Origin: Rusavskia elegans
Lineage: Eukaryota; Ascomycota; Lecanoromycetes; Teloschistales; Teloschistaceae
NCBI GenBank assembly: GCA_011316305.1
Contig: SAUG01000007.1
Coordinates: 124,001-188,000, forward strand
Length of the DNA stretch: 64,000 bases
Reading direction: 5' to 3'
A program made the position numbers and the translations under genes. The notes beneath the pieces were generated by a model. It saw nothing but the letters and a program-made list of their open reading frames with translations, searched no databases and was not told where the DNA came from. Of this stretch, positions 1 through 11,256 are shown one piece after another (the first letter of the stretch is position 1; each line of letters opens with the position of its first letter).

Positions 1-459
1 GCTTCCAAGAGAGTCAGTATGGCTTTTACATCATCTCTGCCGCATCTTCGAGCTTACCTGGCTTCCTACGTTCCACTCAAGAACCCGCTGGATGACCCAA
101 TCATTTTTCCACGACCTGGCCAGCAAAGCCCATTGCTCGCCATCTATGGGCTGATCAACCTCCACCGCCTAACTACCGAATATTCGGTTCAAGGCCTGTC
201 CCGCTCACTGGCAGTTGCAGTTGAAGCGGCCGACGACTGGGACATGCGACTATTGTTAGTCGAAGACTCGGAAGACTGGGAGTCCTCGAAACTCGAATCT
301 GGGCCTGAAGCTGCCGAGGTGACTGCCATGGATCCTTGGAAGGAGCAAGTGCCATTCTTGAACAGCAGTGCCCTTTCATCCGATGACAGACCCTGGACCG
401 GGAGGACTGTCGAGGTTCGAGCTGTCATTGCGAAATGGTGTAGCTTCTCCAGCCCCTAG
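1..459 (+). CDS. 3' part of an unidentified fungal protein gene
   Basis: The frame is open from the first base of the window to a TAG at 457-459, so the gene begins to the left; the ATG at 19 is probably internal. About 152 residues are visible. An acidic stretch (WDMRLLLVEDSEDWE) is followed by a C-terminus with the pattern PWTGRTVEVRAVIAKWCSF. I do not firmly recognise it. The ending W-x-GR-(3-4)-V-x-x-W resembles the C-terminal tail of some large fungal transcription factors, but that is an impression only. Base composition and codon use match the neighbouring genes and there is no sign of RIP. An intron could lie upstream, out of view. Confidence 0.45.
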   Translation, partial: ASKRVSMAFTSSLPHLRAYLASYVPLKNPLDDPIIFPRPGQQSPLLAIYGLINLHRLTTEYSVQGLSRSLAVAVEAADDWDMRLLLVEDSEDWESSKLESGPEAAEVTAMDPWKEQVPFLNSSALSSDDRPWTGRTVEVRAVIAKWCSFSSP

Positions 460-1984
460 AATGCACCGATTATCTTTGTGTTAGCTAAGATCTGCTCTGG
501 GCTTGGAAAGGATGAAAAGCGTTGTACTGGTCAGTGAGGATTGATGATTCCGGATCCTCCATTCGTTGGTATGGTAGCCGAGAGTCATCCTAGGTACGTG
601 TGAATCTTCTCATGCTAGTATTTCCATGCATGGTTCACGAGAAGTCAATGATTTGATCGTCAGAGCAGGCTGCACATGTGTTTCCATCCCGGATTGCAAA
701 TAAGTCTAAGATATCACGAGCATCTATTCCCAAATCTTCGTCCCCACTTCCTTGCTCTTTTCTTCCAGCATCAGACCTACAGTCCATTCTCAGACCACCA
801 GGACTTGGAACGTGCGTGAACATGCGTAAGGACGTCAAAATCCTGCTCAAACAACACTACCGACAATTGCAGCACAGGTTGATTGTTGTCTACTTTTGTC
901 TACCGAATGCCACAGTCCTACTTTCCAGGTCGCTTCTCCGCAGCCACGTCCACCATGCTAAACGGAAAGCCAATTGAGACATGCCCGGACATCATCAAGA
1001 TAGTTCTTGTTGACGTCCGTTAGCGTGGCGTTTCGGCTACCATGGCTATGTCCTCGTCAAGTGCGGCCCGTGGCAGTGGAGAGAATGTACACCGCAGGCC
1101 CTCAGTGACTACGAGCAGCATGAGGAGGCGAAGCACGAGAGATGTCACGTTCCAAACACTCGCCTGCCTCGGCTAATTGACTGGTCATTTGTGCTTTTGT
1201 CTTCAACGTTGATCAAAAAGGACAGATGACATGTCGACGCACCTCTGGCCAAAGTCGTGATTACTTCAATTCTCCTTTCCTCCGGCAATTTCTGCTTGTG
1301 GTTTCATCGGTATGTTCCCTTTTCCATCTCCCCTGGCCGATTGGGTGTGCCCGATTCAGAGCCCTTGTGACTGTCGCTGAGTTGCTTGTTTTGACAAATG
1401 CCCCGAGCCGAACCATGGTTTCAGCATCCTAGCGACGCCACCCGATGCCATGTTTTCTGTCATGAGAGGCACTCTCTTTCCAGCATGCGGTACACGGGGA
1501 AGCCAACGCCTGGCACGAGCTGTGGGTACCCACTTGACTAGCCTTTTGGATCAAGCGTCTCCGAGAACCATTGCTTCGACAGCAGTCCCTACTGCTGGGC
1601 CTTCAATGCCATGAAATTCGGCCCAGGCTTACAGACTCTACATGATTCTCTACTGTTCGGACAGAACATGGACTCCGATGTCCGTTTTGCAGACGGTCAT
1701 GCTGTAATAGGTGTTGGGTGTCGAAGTTCAACCCATGGAAAGAAAATACTATCACGTCCACGACAACGGATCTGGTCTGCACCAACATGGGTACTCTTCC
1801 CTGAGCTTTAAAGCAACACATATAAGCCGCAGGTCTGCCATCTCGTTGGAAGGAATGCAAAGATCTGAATCCCAAGCAAATCACATCAAGCATCAAAGAC
1901 ACAGCTTTCGAACCATAGCCACTTACAGACCTCGATCCCAACCCGACTCCTGAAGTAACCTCACAAGCTCCATACTCAACCACA
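460..1984. other. Intergenic stretch with no supported gene
   Basis: About 1.5 kb of balanced base composition. The open frames here are short (under 135 codons), overlap on opposite strands and show no recognisable domain or phase-consistent GT-AG intron chain. The last 160 bases probably act as promoter and 5' leader for the gene at 1985. Confidence 0.4.
1821..1827 (+). promoter_or_regulatory. Possible TATA box for the gene at 1985
   Basis: The sequence tataagc lies about 160 bases upstream of the ATG at 1985, with a CA-rich leader between them that lacks another ATG in good context near the start. The position is plausible for a fungal core promoter but is inferred from sequence alone. 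Confidence 0.3.
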
Positions 1985-2482
1985 ATGTGTTCACACACCC
2001 AACTCCTCTACCAATGCACCTGCCCTCCACCCCCATCACTAAGAGAACCCTGCACCCAAGCCTCCAACTGCACACCTATCTCCAAGCACCAAAAAACCGT
2101 CTACGGCGTCTGCCCTGCATGCAGCGGCCGACCCTGGCCCTTTATCCCACCGAATGAGCAGCCACACACACAACAAGTCCTCCCATCACAGCCCGCTCAA
2201 TACCGACGCGACAAGGTCATCGACTGGCTGCGACAGGGCAGTATTGACACCCACCCGGTTCGGCAGGTAGCATCCCACAGCAGTGGTAGTAGTGGAGGAA
2301 ATGCTTATGTTGATGCTTGGATCGGGTATGGTGCTCGAGGCAGGAGAGTTGCGGCTGCAGGAGTACGGGAGAAGAGAGTCCTTACCGTTGAGGAGATGTT
2401 GAATCCCGTCGAGTGTAAGCCTGTAGCGAAGGGAAGGGGTCAGTGTTCGTCAGGTCTTTCTGGGGGCTGGGGTAGGGGATGA
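1985..2482 (+). CDS. Small Cys-rich hypothetical protein, 165 aa
   Basis: Single-exon frame of 165 codons. The ATG sits in a good context (accacaATGtg). The first ~46 residues hold seven cysteines, including CTC near residues 11-13 and a CPAC pair near 43-46, a spacing that could bind zinc. There is no hydrophobic signal peptide. The C-terminal half is Gly/Arg/Ser rich and low in complexity, ending with several glycines. Similar short N-terminally Cys-rich proteins of unknown function are common in filamentous ascomycetes, but I cannot name a family. The stop lies about 380 bases from the end of the convergent NUF2 gene. The start, composition and upstream TATA-like site favour a real gene. 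Confidence 0.5.
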   Translation: MCSHTQLLYQCTCPPPPSLREPCTQASNCTPISKHQKTVYGVCPACSGRPWPFIPPNEQPHTQQVLPSQPAQYRRDKVIDWLRQGSIDTHPVRQVASHSSGSSGGNAYVDAWIGYGARGRRVAAAGVREKRVLTVEEMLNPVECKPVAKGRGQCSSGLSGGWGRG

Positions 2483-2861
2483 AGTAGGTCGAATGAGGGA
2501 AGTTGTTGGTGGGAAGCGATTGGGGTTTTTATTTGGAAGTCGACGTGGCAGATGCCAGAAACGTTAGGCAGAGAGGATACACCTTGGGAAGGGTTGATGA
2601 AAGTCGCACGCAGTTTGGGAACTGTTTCGCGGTGTTTTGCAGCTAGCAGCTGCTCGGTACGGGATATTGAATCGGATGCTTTTGTAGGTAAGATAGGATA
2701 TATAGGAATATGAAGGAATTTCGGATGTTCATAAGCTCGAACGACCCCTGGTATCATTTGTAACATCAATACATGAAGAAGCATACTTCGAGACCACCGT
2801 CCCATCCTTCCCTGACCTCATGACTTCGAACGCCTGACTTTGAGAATAAGTCCAGCTTTGA

Positions 2862-4433
2862 TCACATGGATTGCTCCATTTCCGTAATGTACAGCTTGAT
2901 ATGAGAATCCATCTTCAGGTACTCGTCATGCGCAGCGTGAATTTCGACCTCGATGTTCTCTTTCAGATCGGCCATCTAGCAGAAACAGTCAGCAGGTTCA
3001 TACCAGCGGACTGGTACCCCCGTCATGATGAAGGTGACCTACCTTCTTCTCCGTCTGCTCAATCCTCACCCTCCGTCGCTCCATCTCTCGCCCCTTCTCA
3101 GCCCGCTCCTCCGTCAATCGCCGATGAACACCTCTCAGTTCTTCCATCTTCGTCTTGGCCGCATCCGTCTTCTCTTTACTGCTGTTCCTCACCGCATCTG
3201 TCCTTTCCAACCAGCGTTTCAATTGTCTCTGCAACATCGCTTCGTGTCTCTCGACCTCCCTTACGTTGTTACCTCGCTCTGCAAGTGCATCTCTTCGCTT
3301 CGTGGCTTTCAGGTTCTCCTCGTCTTCTTTTTGCAGTTCGTTGGAGACCTCTTCCAGGACCTTTGTACAGGAATTAACGTCGTTGAGTACGATGCCGAAT
3401 GTGTCGGTGCTTGTCTGCAGCGCTCGTGTTCGTTTATCAAAAGCGTCGATCCGTGAACGGTCTTTGGCGAGGTTTTCGGAAAGTTCGGCCAAGTTGCTCT
3501 GCAAGGCCGCAGGCGACTGCAAAACGTACGGCCGCAATTTCTCGCATTCTTGCCGAAGGCTGAGGCATTTTTCTGTCTTCTCTTCCAGCTGACCGGTCAG
3601 TCTTCCCTTCTCGTTCTTGGCTCTTTCGGAGCGCTCTGAAATGTGCTCTTGGCCCCTCTTTAGCTCCAAGAGCCGAGCCTTAAGCTGCTCGTTCCGTTCC
3701 GTCTTCTCTTTCGCAAGCGCCTCCATGCCTTTGCGTTTACGTTTCATCTCGTCGAGTCGGGCTTCCATGTCTTGATTTTCCAGGTATAATGTCTCGATCC
3801 GAGCCTTTGTTGATTCTGCCTTGTTGAAGTACTCATCTATTGTAGCGGTCTGAGATTCTCGGAAACGGACAAAATTGATGATATAAGAAAAGGTCCTGGC
3901 GAGACGTTCATGAGTTGGCTTGAGAAGATCGGAATATGTGAAGTCGGTGACACCGCACTGCGCAAGTCAAGTCAACTGAAGCTTTTGGCATTTTGCTTGG
4001 CTGGAAATATACTTCGACGAGCAGCCTCCGCAGAGAGACATAGAAACCCATGAGATTTCTCGTATCTGCTGGGACCACTTCGATATACTCTCCACAGATG
4101 TCCTCTGCTGCAGCGCGCATTGCCGGCTCGACTGTTTCCCGGGTCGCGTTCATGAGCAATTCAGCGAACCACTCGAAGACCTTTTGAATCTGCTGTGGAT
4201 TAGGTTTCTGGAGGTCCTCCAGGGCAAAAGGAACGCCAATGTCGCTGATGCATCCAACGATTTCTTTGTCGGGCTATTGTGCACCCATTAGACAATCGCT
4301 CATACTCAATGAATTACGTGCTTACCAGGCGCATGAAGGCATCGGCGTCGTTCTGCTGCTGTTTGCCACGGCCGCCATTGTTGCCGTTGGCTTGAGATCG
4401 AAATTGATGGCTCATCCTTGTGTTGAAGTCCAT
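2862..4433 (-). CDS. NUF2: NUF2, Ndc80-complex kinetochore protein, 4 exons, 465 aa
   Basis: Exons: 4433-4326, 4273-4013, 3957-3043 and 2975-2862, with introns of 52, 55 and 67 nt. All introns are GT-AG and all junctions fall in phase 0, giving 465 codons plus TGA, the usual size for fungal Nuf2. Residues ~35-155 form the Nuf2 calponin-homology-like head; diagnostic runs are [29 protein letters not shown] and [15 protein letters not shown]. Residues ~165-460 are a long charged coiled coil with the fungal signature [14 protein letters not shown] and then [17 protein letters not shown]. Nuf2 pairs with Ndc80 to bind microtubules, and its coiled coil joins Spc24-Spc25. Start chosen: MDFNTRMSH, with an upstream Gln/Asn-rich tail typical of the family; a second Met at 4415 is possible. 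The gene appears intact and essential. Confidence 0.95.
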
Positions 4434-5471
4434 GATCGAATGCCAGCGACAGCCAGGCGCACTAATTTGGAGTTCGAGTCGTCGCAGGAAGTAGAGGTAA
4501 ACAACGCTAACGCGCTTCGAGCAAGATGAAAACATCGTCATGATAAGATAACAGCCTTGGCGCCTGTCACAGGCGCTGGGGGGCGGAAATAGATGTTCAA
4601 TTCCGTTCGACACTCTGGTAAGCCGAAGCATCCGGACACGAAGGCTATCATCTCATGTCCTGTTAGGGTCTCTGACTTAGCTGGCAGTCGAAGTATCGGA
4701 TGCCACTCTGGCAGTTGAAGGGATAGCCGCTTGAACTTCGCTCACCGCGAGCCTAAGTGGATTTTCTATTTTGTAGGTTTCTTTTCCTATCCTCCGTCTG
4801 CATTTTTCCATTCTTCAGATGCAAGACGCTTAGCATCGATTTATGTTCTGAGATCGGAGCAACTCTGTCGTGAGACCGTGACCTCTAGATACGGCTACGT
4901 CATTCAAACAGGGCAGCCATACAATATGATTCCTGCCCCTTTCTTTCTCATCAATTCAGCTTCCTGCTTTTCTTACCAGTAGAAGATCCGATCTGCTATG
5001 CTTTTGTATCCGTGTCATAGAACTTCCCACGTGGCTGAAACGTGGCGTCGGCTCTGCTCAAAAGCCGCATGAGCTTCAATTGTTGCCGACATACTACTGT
5101 CTCGGGTCTAGTCAGATGTCGTCAATTCTTACTGCCATTGAGGGACCAAGACAAAATATGCCACATTTCTGACGCTTGCGCAAAGCGCGTGTGCTAAATT
5201 GGTGCTTGAAACGGCTTCCGCCGGTGAGCCGAGTCGTTAAATATAGCTCACGCGGCCTGCAAGAATAGTCCCGACTCTGCAATAGTCCACACGCTGGGGG
5301 GACGGTTCATCATGCGGCCAGATTGCGCTTCCGATGTTCTCCAGCGAACGAATTGTATCGATCGGGGCTCCAATTTCAGAATAATACGTCGATACCATTT
5401 GAGCTTTGCCCGACAACTCGAGCTCTCGGATTCCATCCGCAGGTAATAAGATGTTGTGGAATACAGTGTCA
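4434..5471. other. Shared upstream region of NUF2 and the metallopeptidase gene
   Basis: About 1 kb between two divergently transcribed genes, so it should hold both promoters. I see no convincing third gene: the short frames at 4731-4982 (+) and 5248-5472 (-) have no recognisable domain or introns. No clear regulatory motif stands out. Confidence 0.4.
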
Positions 5472-6417
5472 ATGGCCTTGGCCTGTTCTTTTTTGATAAG
5501 CCTCTCTGCAGCTGCAGAAATAACTTGTACGCGGGTTTTTGCTATAATCTAAGATTCTGCTAATGATGAGAAGCGCAAAATAGAAAGTACGACATTCGTG
5601 ATTGCTCCACCTTCACTGATCAAGTTGAAGTTGCTCTCGACCTAAGAAAGGAACCCTTGGATGCAGCTATCAGCGCCGCAAAGCAAGGTGTTCGAAGTCC
5701 TCATGGCTTCCAAGCCTGGTTCAAGGACGATGCAGCCATTCCTAAGGTGACGGAGATCCTCAAGAACATTCAATCCATGAAAGGACTGAGAAGATTGATA
5801 CCATACCCCAACCCTTGGATCGCCCAGCCACCAGTATTTGTCTGCGTCAATGAGTCCACTTTCAAACGTTTTGGGACGAGGCTTGGCAAAGATCCATACC
5901 AATATTGTCAAGAATCCGGCGGGTTTGGTTTGTACCTGTTCGGCTGGAGGTATCTTTTTCTCTGCGAGAAGTTCTTCACATTGAGAACAGCACCGCTCGG
6001 TCCCCCTACCAAATACTGCCCCCATATCAACGGCAACAGGTTCACAGTCCCTGCCGAATTGGGCCGTCTGGCTGACTTTCAGACGTATGTGCTCATACAT
6101 GAGATGATGCATTTCTACCTCGGCAAGGACTCCTTGGGTTGGCGCAGCACTCCGAAGGAGGCGTATGGGTCGAATGTGTGTGTGAATTTTGATATGAAGA
6201 CTTCTTTGAGGAATCCAATGAATCTTCAGTATTTCGTCGCTAGTAAGTCTTCTCGGACCAGAGTCCTGCCCATCGATGCTGACAACGACATTCAGTGGTT
6301 GACAATAGATGTACCGAGGCACCAAATCCCTTCCTTCCCCCTTTCCCTCTTCCTCCGGCAATGGTGGTCGAGGAGCAGCAACGGTCGAATTCTTCTGGTA
6401 CTATTGATGCATTCTAA
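5472..6417 (+). CDS. Putative secreted HExxH zinc metallopeptidase, 3 exons, ~281 aa
   Basis: Model: 5472-5526, 5574-6242, 6296-6417, giving 281 residues and TAA. Exon 1 encodes MALACSFLISLSAAAEIT, a short hydrophobic signal-peptide-like start. The last intron (6243-6295) is clear: GTAAGT donor, CTGAC branch point, CAG acceptor. The first intron (5527-5573, GTACGC donor, AAG acceptor) is the only phase-compatible choice I found and is less certain. Residues ~194-198 are HEMMH, the zinc-binding HExxH motif, followed by an Asp/Tyr-Gly region (KEAYGS) and SLRNPMNLQYFVA. This layout resembles the fungal deuterolysin or lysine-specific metallo-endopeptidase-like proteins (M35-like). It is probably secreted and possibly active on host or substrate protein. 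The C-terminal ~40 residues are Pro-rich and poorly conserved in look. Confidence 0.75.
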
Positions 6418-6649
6418 TAGCTTGATATTGTTCTCAATCGACTTTTTTGGTTATTTCTGATTCGATCCTTCGCTTGTCCCTCTTACTATTCCCCAAGACT
6501 CCCTGGGTGAATTGTACTTCAACGCATGACTCGGTGATCTCGATCGAAGGTTGTGGCATCTGCTCGACACCCCCAGACTCCCCGAGATTCGTGCTCCTGT
6601 ATGCCATCTAACAACAACTCTTATTTCTGAATTCGTGGCTGTATATCAT

Positions 6650-7165
6650 CTACGTCCCAATGGAATCAACAACATCCTCCCCAGTCAAATTAAGCTTCAC
6701 CGCCTTCCCATCAATCCAGTCCTTATACTTCCTAGACAAAATGTCCCTTTCCTCGCCATGAGCATTCAGGTCCATTTTCGGCGGTGCACCGACCTCTACC
6801 TCTGCCCAAGCAAGGTAACGATATCAATTTTGCACAAGAGTCGGTAAGTCGTCACAAGACTTTTCAGCCTGCCGTTAATGGAAGTCGACTCACGATGGAT
6901 ACTCCGCCACCTCCTCCTTCAGACTCTGGAGAATGCGATTCCGATTGACGGGCGTCAACCGATGTATATTTTGGACTCAGCCCAACAAGAGATGCGAGCG
7001 AGAGGAAAGCGCAGAAGGAAATCGTTGTGCTTATCTTATCGAAAAGAAGGGTGTAAAACACAACCCCCATCTGCCCTGGCGCTTCTTGAGGAGGAAGAAA
7101 AAGCGGAAGTCTGCTTCGTTGTTCACCTCGATGCCATCGAGGCTGAAGTAGGGTGACGGTCACTA
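6650..7165 (-). pseudogene. Decayed NTF2/SnoaL-like conserved fungal gene (3' part)
   Basis: Three stretches in minus-strand order read like one protein but do not join. (a) 7157-7064 encodes PYFSLDGIEVNNEADFRFFF and on to a WG. The frame then shifts at a run of five C (7064-7068), after which GVVFYTLLFDK follows. (b) About 6972-6900 encodes IHRLTPVNRNRILQSLKEE and ends at a GTGAGT donor. (c) 6820-6650 encodes YRYLAWAEVEVGAPPKM through WIDGKAVKLNL to TAG. The phase-matching acceptor before (c) reads TG instead of AG, a donor-like site after FDK reads ATAAGC instead of GTAAGC, and TAG-TGA stops precede (a). The pattern (N-E-A-x-FRFFF, FDK, YRYLAWAE) resembles a conserved fungal NTF2-like family, recalled from general knowledge. 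The lesions suggest a dead gene, though a base error at the C run cannot be excluded. Confidence 0.5.
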
Positions 7166-7219
7166 CCGTTTTTGAAACATGTTGCTGAATCAATAAGCTG
7201 TACAGCCGTTTTCCAAAAC

Positions 7220-7849
7220 ATGGGGCCTTTATTCGTGTTAGAAACCGTTAGAGAAGGGGACGACGCACTGCTCAGTTCCCTTGTATATCCACCGTTTAGC
7301 CCACCACGTTTCGGTAAGTAAACTCGACATCAGTGTATCGAATGAGTTGAGTTATTTGTGACCCGATGCAAGACTACTGTCAGGGTCAGCAATTCAGCAT
7401 CGGACTTCCAAAATACAACAATAGTAGTCAGTCGCCAACTGTACATAAAATCGCTGCCCCTTTCAGAGCCCTCCTTAGAAGCCTCAATGAAGTCATCTAC
7501 CGGCCTTTGCTTCCAACTCGTAGCTATACGCATCATCATGGAATCTTGATCTCCCATCAGTCAACCATCTCAAGCCAAGCCAAGACATGGAGAAACGGTA
7601 AAAGGCAGATACCATAGAGCAATAATCGTTCCATTCCGCCGCATCACAATAGCAAGGCCATCCCTCATATATCTCGCGGACTTCCAAGCGCTCGAGGACG
7701 TCGGCATCAGCCCCGTTGGCATTGCTGCAGGAGGCTTTCTCTGGGTATGTGGAGAGTGGAGGCTGGACGGTTTGGTACGATGCCAGTGTGATTATTGTGA
7801 TCTCCGCAGTTGTGGAAGAAAGCTTCCATGTGCTGTTGATCTACTCTAG
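7220..7849 (+). CDS. Weakly supported three-exon hypothetical gene, 140 aa
   Basis: Model: 7220-7313, 7373-7597, 7653-7849. Both introns are phase-consistent (GTAAGT...CAAG, 60 nt; GTAAAA...ATAG, 55 nt) and the product is 140 residues ending in a Cys-rich tail (CQCDYCDLRSCGRKLPC). I recognise no domain. A competing reading exists on the minus strand, where open stretches at about 7837-7625 (with EGWPCYCDAAEWNDYC) and 7534-7340 (with TSWKQRPVDDFIEASKEG) also look protein-like. Their shared intron does not keep frame, so they may be further remnants of a decayed gene. The locus lies within 600 bases of the RIP tract. Confidence 0.25.
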
Positions 7850-8100
7850 CCGGAATCTTCCGAGAGACGTGTGTCGTCATGCCCTCCGTTGCAACCGGCT
7901 ACTTAGCCGATATATTAGGCCTTCAGCTGACGGCATATATCTCGGGATATAGGTCTTGATCTGTCAAGCTATTTGCAGATCAGGTCTGCAACGTCATCAT
8001 GAATGTGGTCACGGATTACAGGGGGAAGGATTATTCATTGAATTAAAATCTATCTGTCGTATAATAAAGTTTTCACGAGGGATCCGCCAGGAGCTAAACT
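7850..8100. other. Transition into the RIP-mutated tract
   Basis: No gene seen. Normal sequence with CA and TG dinucleotides persists to about 8,090 (for example around the ggatccgccagg at 8081-8092), after which sequence becomes strongly AT-rich within a few tens of bases. Confidence 0.6.
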
Positions 8101-8463
8101 ATTTCTAGAAGGCGCAAACTATAGTAAGAAGGAAGCTAAATCTAAATAGATAAATTTAGATTTTATTTTATAGATTTTTTTATTTAAAGATTATAGTAAA
8201 TAACTATTAATATTTTTTATTTCTATATAAATTTCTATATTTATATATAATTTATACTATAACTAATTTAGTTTTATAATCCGATTGGATTTATATAAAC
8301 CAAATATATAAAGGAAAAAAAATTTCAAATTTTAAAAAATTTAATATATCTATCGATAATTATAGATTTAGTAAAAACGTAGACGAATTCGAAAAATCTA
8401 TTTTTAATAGTTTTATAAATCTAATAATAACGAATATTATTATCTTTTCTATAGTTATATTAT

Positions 8464-9529
8464 TTCTTTCAGAAAATTTCTATCTAAAGTGATATTAAAT
8501 TTATATATATATTTTATTAACGTTATATACGGTAATAAATTTTATATTCTACGTATAACGAGAATTTTATAACTAAAATTCTTTAGATATAATTTATAAC
8601 GTAGTTAATTACTTCTCTTTAACTATTTTGTTTTTATTCGATTACGAATATTCTATTATTTCTTTTTCGATATAATAAATAATTATAAATATCTAATATT
8701 TCCGTTATAGCTATCTACTATACTGTGAAATAATTATCTATAAATATCGTTTACGCTATATTTATTATATAATCTATATTTTCAAATTCTATTAAATTAT
8801 TAAAGTATTCTTTTTAGACTGGCTATTTCGAATTAAAGTGGCGATTCGACTTCGCGATAAACGTAGCTAACGCGTCTAAATTACTAGTTAAAGTTAGTAT
8901 CCTTTCTAATACGATTAAAAACTCGAACCCGGGATATAAACCCGGGTTCGAAACCCGATAAAACGGTCAGTCTAATTCTTTTATCCGTATAATTTTAAAA
9001 AAATAACTAGCTAATACGCTAGCTACTATAGCTAGAAATTTTATTCGATCGATTAAAATAAAAGAAAATAAAATAGTCGGATAGTATATTTTGAAGGCGA
9101 TTAAAAGAAAAACTTTATTATAATCGATATAGATTACTTTAGTTATAATAAAATAATCGATATCTACGAAAATATATATAGTTATTAAAAAAAAAAGTTT
9201 TATTTTCTAGTTTAATCTAGAACTATAGCTATTACGAAAATATATATATATATAAAAGAATTTAGATTAATATCATTTGTTAAAAAAAATGGAAATAATA
9301 ACTATAAAGGATATTTATCTAATTTTCTACGATATATTTTCAGTAAAAAAATACGTAAAATTATTAAATTAATTAAAATTAAATATTTAATAAATAATTA
9401 TTTATATTAATTAAACTAGAATATATATTCTATTTTCGTATATTCGATATTGATATATTAACGTTTGATTTATTTATCGAGCTATCAATTTACCGGATAT
9501 TGAAATCAAAACTAAAGTAAACTAAATAA
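8464..9529 (+). mobile_element. Element d, copy 1 (interrupted by a hAT MITE)
   Basis: Family d copy flanked by 13-bp duplications: atagttatattat at 8451-8463 and atagctatattat at 9530-9542, which differ by one C/T. Without the 168-bp MITE insertion the copy is about 0.9 kb. The strand given assumes that the AT-rich CTAAA-type end (here actaaagtaaactaaataa) is the 3' tail. It is heavily RIP-mutated and has no readable long frame. Confidence 0.8.
8815..8974. mobile_element. 160-bp hAT MITE, copy 1
   Basis: Bounded by tagactggct and acggtcagtcta, imperfect inverted ends shared with the larger hAT family in this window. It is flanked by exact 8-bp duplications attctttt (8807-8814 and 8975-8982). 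It is inserted in element d copy 1. The interior carries cccgggttcgaaaccc, resembling a tRNA B box, and an adjacent inverted repeat around a cccggg core. It has no coding capacity. Confidence 0.9.
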
Positions 9530-9769
9530 ATAGCTATATTATTTATTATTAATATTAAAAAAGAGTTTTTTAGTTATTATCGTTAAAGCTAATAGAGATT
9601 TCTTTTCAACGATAATCAAATTCGACGAGTAAATATAAAAGCTAAATAATTTCTTTATCTATTTCTATAAAATCTATAAATTCTATTTAAAAAAAAAATA
9701 TAGCGAAAAAATACTATTTGAAATAATACGAATTTTTACTATCTATCTTTTATAGATCGATTTAAAAAA

Positions 9770-10145
9770 ATATAGAATTCCAAAAAGATTTTCTATAAAC
9801 TATAAAAAAATAAAGATTTTATATATATAAATATCTTTGTATTAAATTTAGTTTCGTTTTTATATTCGATTTTATAATTATTTAATCTAATTATATTTTT
9901 TTCAAATTTAAAAACTATTAATATAAATTAGAAATTTAACAACTCTATTCTTTTTTTTCTAAATAAAATATAAAGAAAAGTAAATATTTTTTAAAACTAT
10001 TTAACAATAATAGTAAAACTACTAGTATTAATAAAAGATAAAGTAAAATAAAAAGATATAAGTTTTTTTAATATAGTTTACTTTATAGTAAATAAAAGCG
10101 CTAGTAGAAGTTCGCTAGTAACTATTATAATTTTGAAGTATTAAT
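9770..10145 (+). repeat. Dispersed/tandem block, copy 1 (also 12780-13020, 13021-13447, 28530-28780)
   Basis: The block starts near attccaaaaagattttct and runs through a recognisable stretch with agcgctagtagaagttcgct to a final ttttcgaaac. Closely related blocks occur at 13021-13447 (full), 12780-13020 and 28530-28780 (5' parts), with an inverted relative near 29340-29560. The copies differ mainly by C/T and G/A. This is probably part of an unrecognised transposon. Confidence 0.6.
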
Positions 10146-10325
10146 TTTCGAAACTTTTCTTTTAAAATAGATAATTAATAATATATATTACAATAAACTA
10201 TATCTAAAGTTACGATAATTAAAATTATTATAGATCTTTTAAATAATTATTGGTAACGAATTAATCAAAAACGTAACTAATATTTATAAAATCCGATATT
10301 ATCTTTATATAATACTAGTAACTAT

Positions 10326-11218
10326 TTATTTAGTTAATTTGATTTTGATTTTGGTACCCGGTAAACCAGTGGTTCGGTAAGTTAATTAAACGTTAATATA
10401 CTAGTATTAACTATACGGTAGTCGAATTTATATTCTAATTTAGTTAGTATAAATATCGATTCTTTCTATCGAATTTTAATTTAAATTTACTTAATAATAT
10501 AACGTATTCTTCTATCGATAATTTAACGTAGAAATTTTTATAGATAAATATACTTCGCAGTTATCGTATCTTTTTCATTTACTAGTAATATAAGCCCTAT
10601 AATACCCCTCGCAAGTACTACGACTTACTAAAATCTTTTACGTACGTATATACTCCCGTAATAGCTATACCGCAGCTAAATCAGACGATAGTATATCCGT
10701 AATAACTATACCTATCTTCGAAGATATCGACTATTTCGTTATAGCTAGAGTAACCTATTTTAACTTCGATATAAATCTCCTCTTTACCGCTTTTAAAACG
10801 CGCTATTCGATCTCTTTATCTCCTTTTAATCTAATCGACCGAGTTAAACTTCTAGCCGTAGTAGCTAGTATACTAGCTAGCGATCTTTTTAAAGCTATAC
10901 GGGCTAAAATATATTTTAATAGCTTAGGAGAATATTTAGATACGGGTTATATAATAAATATAGCCGAAACGAAAACTATTTATAATTACTTCGTATTATA
11001 GTAGATAGATATAACAGAAATATTAAATATTTATAATTATTTATAATATCGAAGAAAGACTAGATAGTAGAGGATTCGTGATCGCGAATAAAGAAAAAAA
11101 TAGTTAAATAGAAGTAATTAACTACGCTGTAAAGTTTATCTGACGAACTGTATATCTTTAGCTGTAAAAATTTCTTTATACGTAAATATAACGATCGTCA
11201 TCGTATATAACGTTAATG

Positions 11219-11256
<38 letters not shown>

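Noticed and set aside
2871..3592. Overlapping plus-strand frames of 143-168 codons
   Set aside because: They are antisense shadows of the NUF2 coiled-coil exon; their Ser/Leu/Pro-rich make-up is the reverse reading of Lys/Glu-rich codons.
5642..6361. 239-codon minus-strand frame opposite the metallopeptidase
   Set aside because: The plus strand has HEMMH, clear splice signals and a conserved-looking protein; the minus frame has none.
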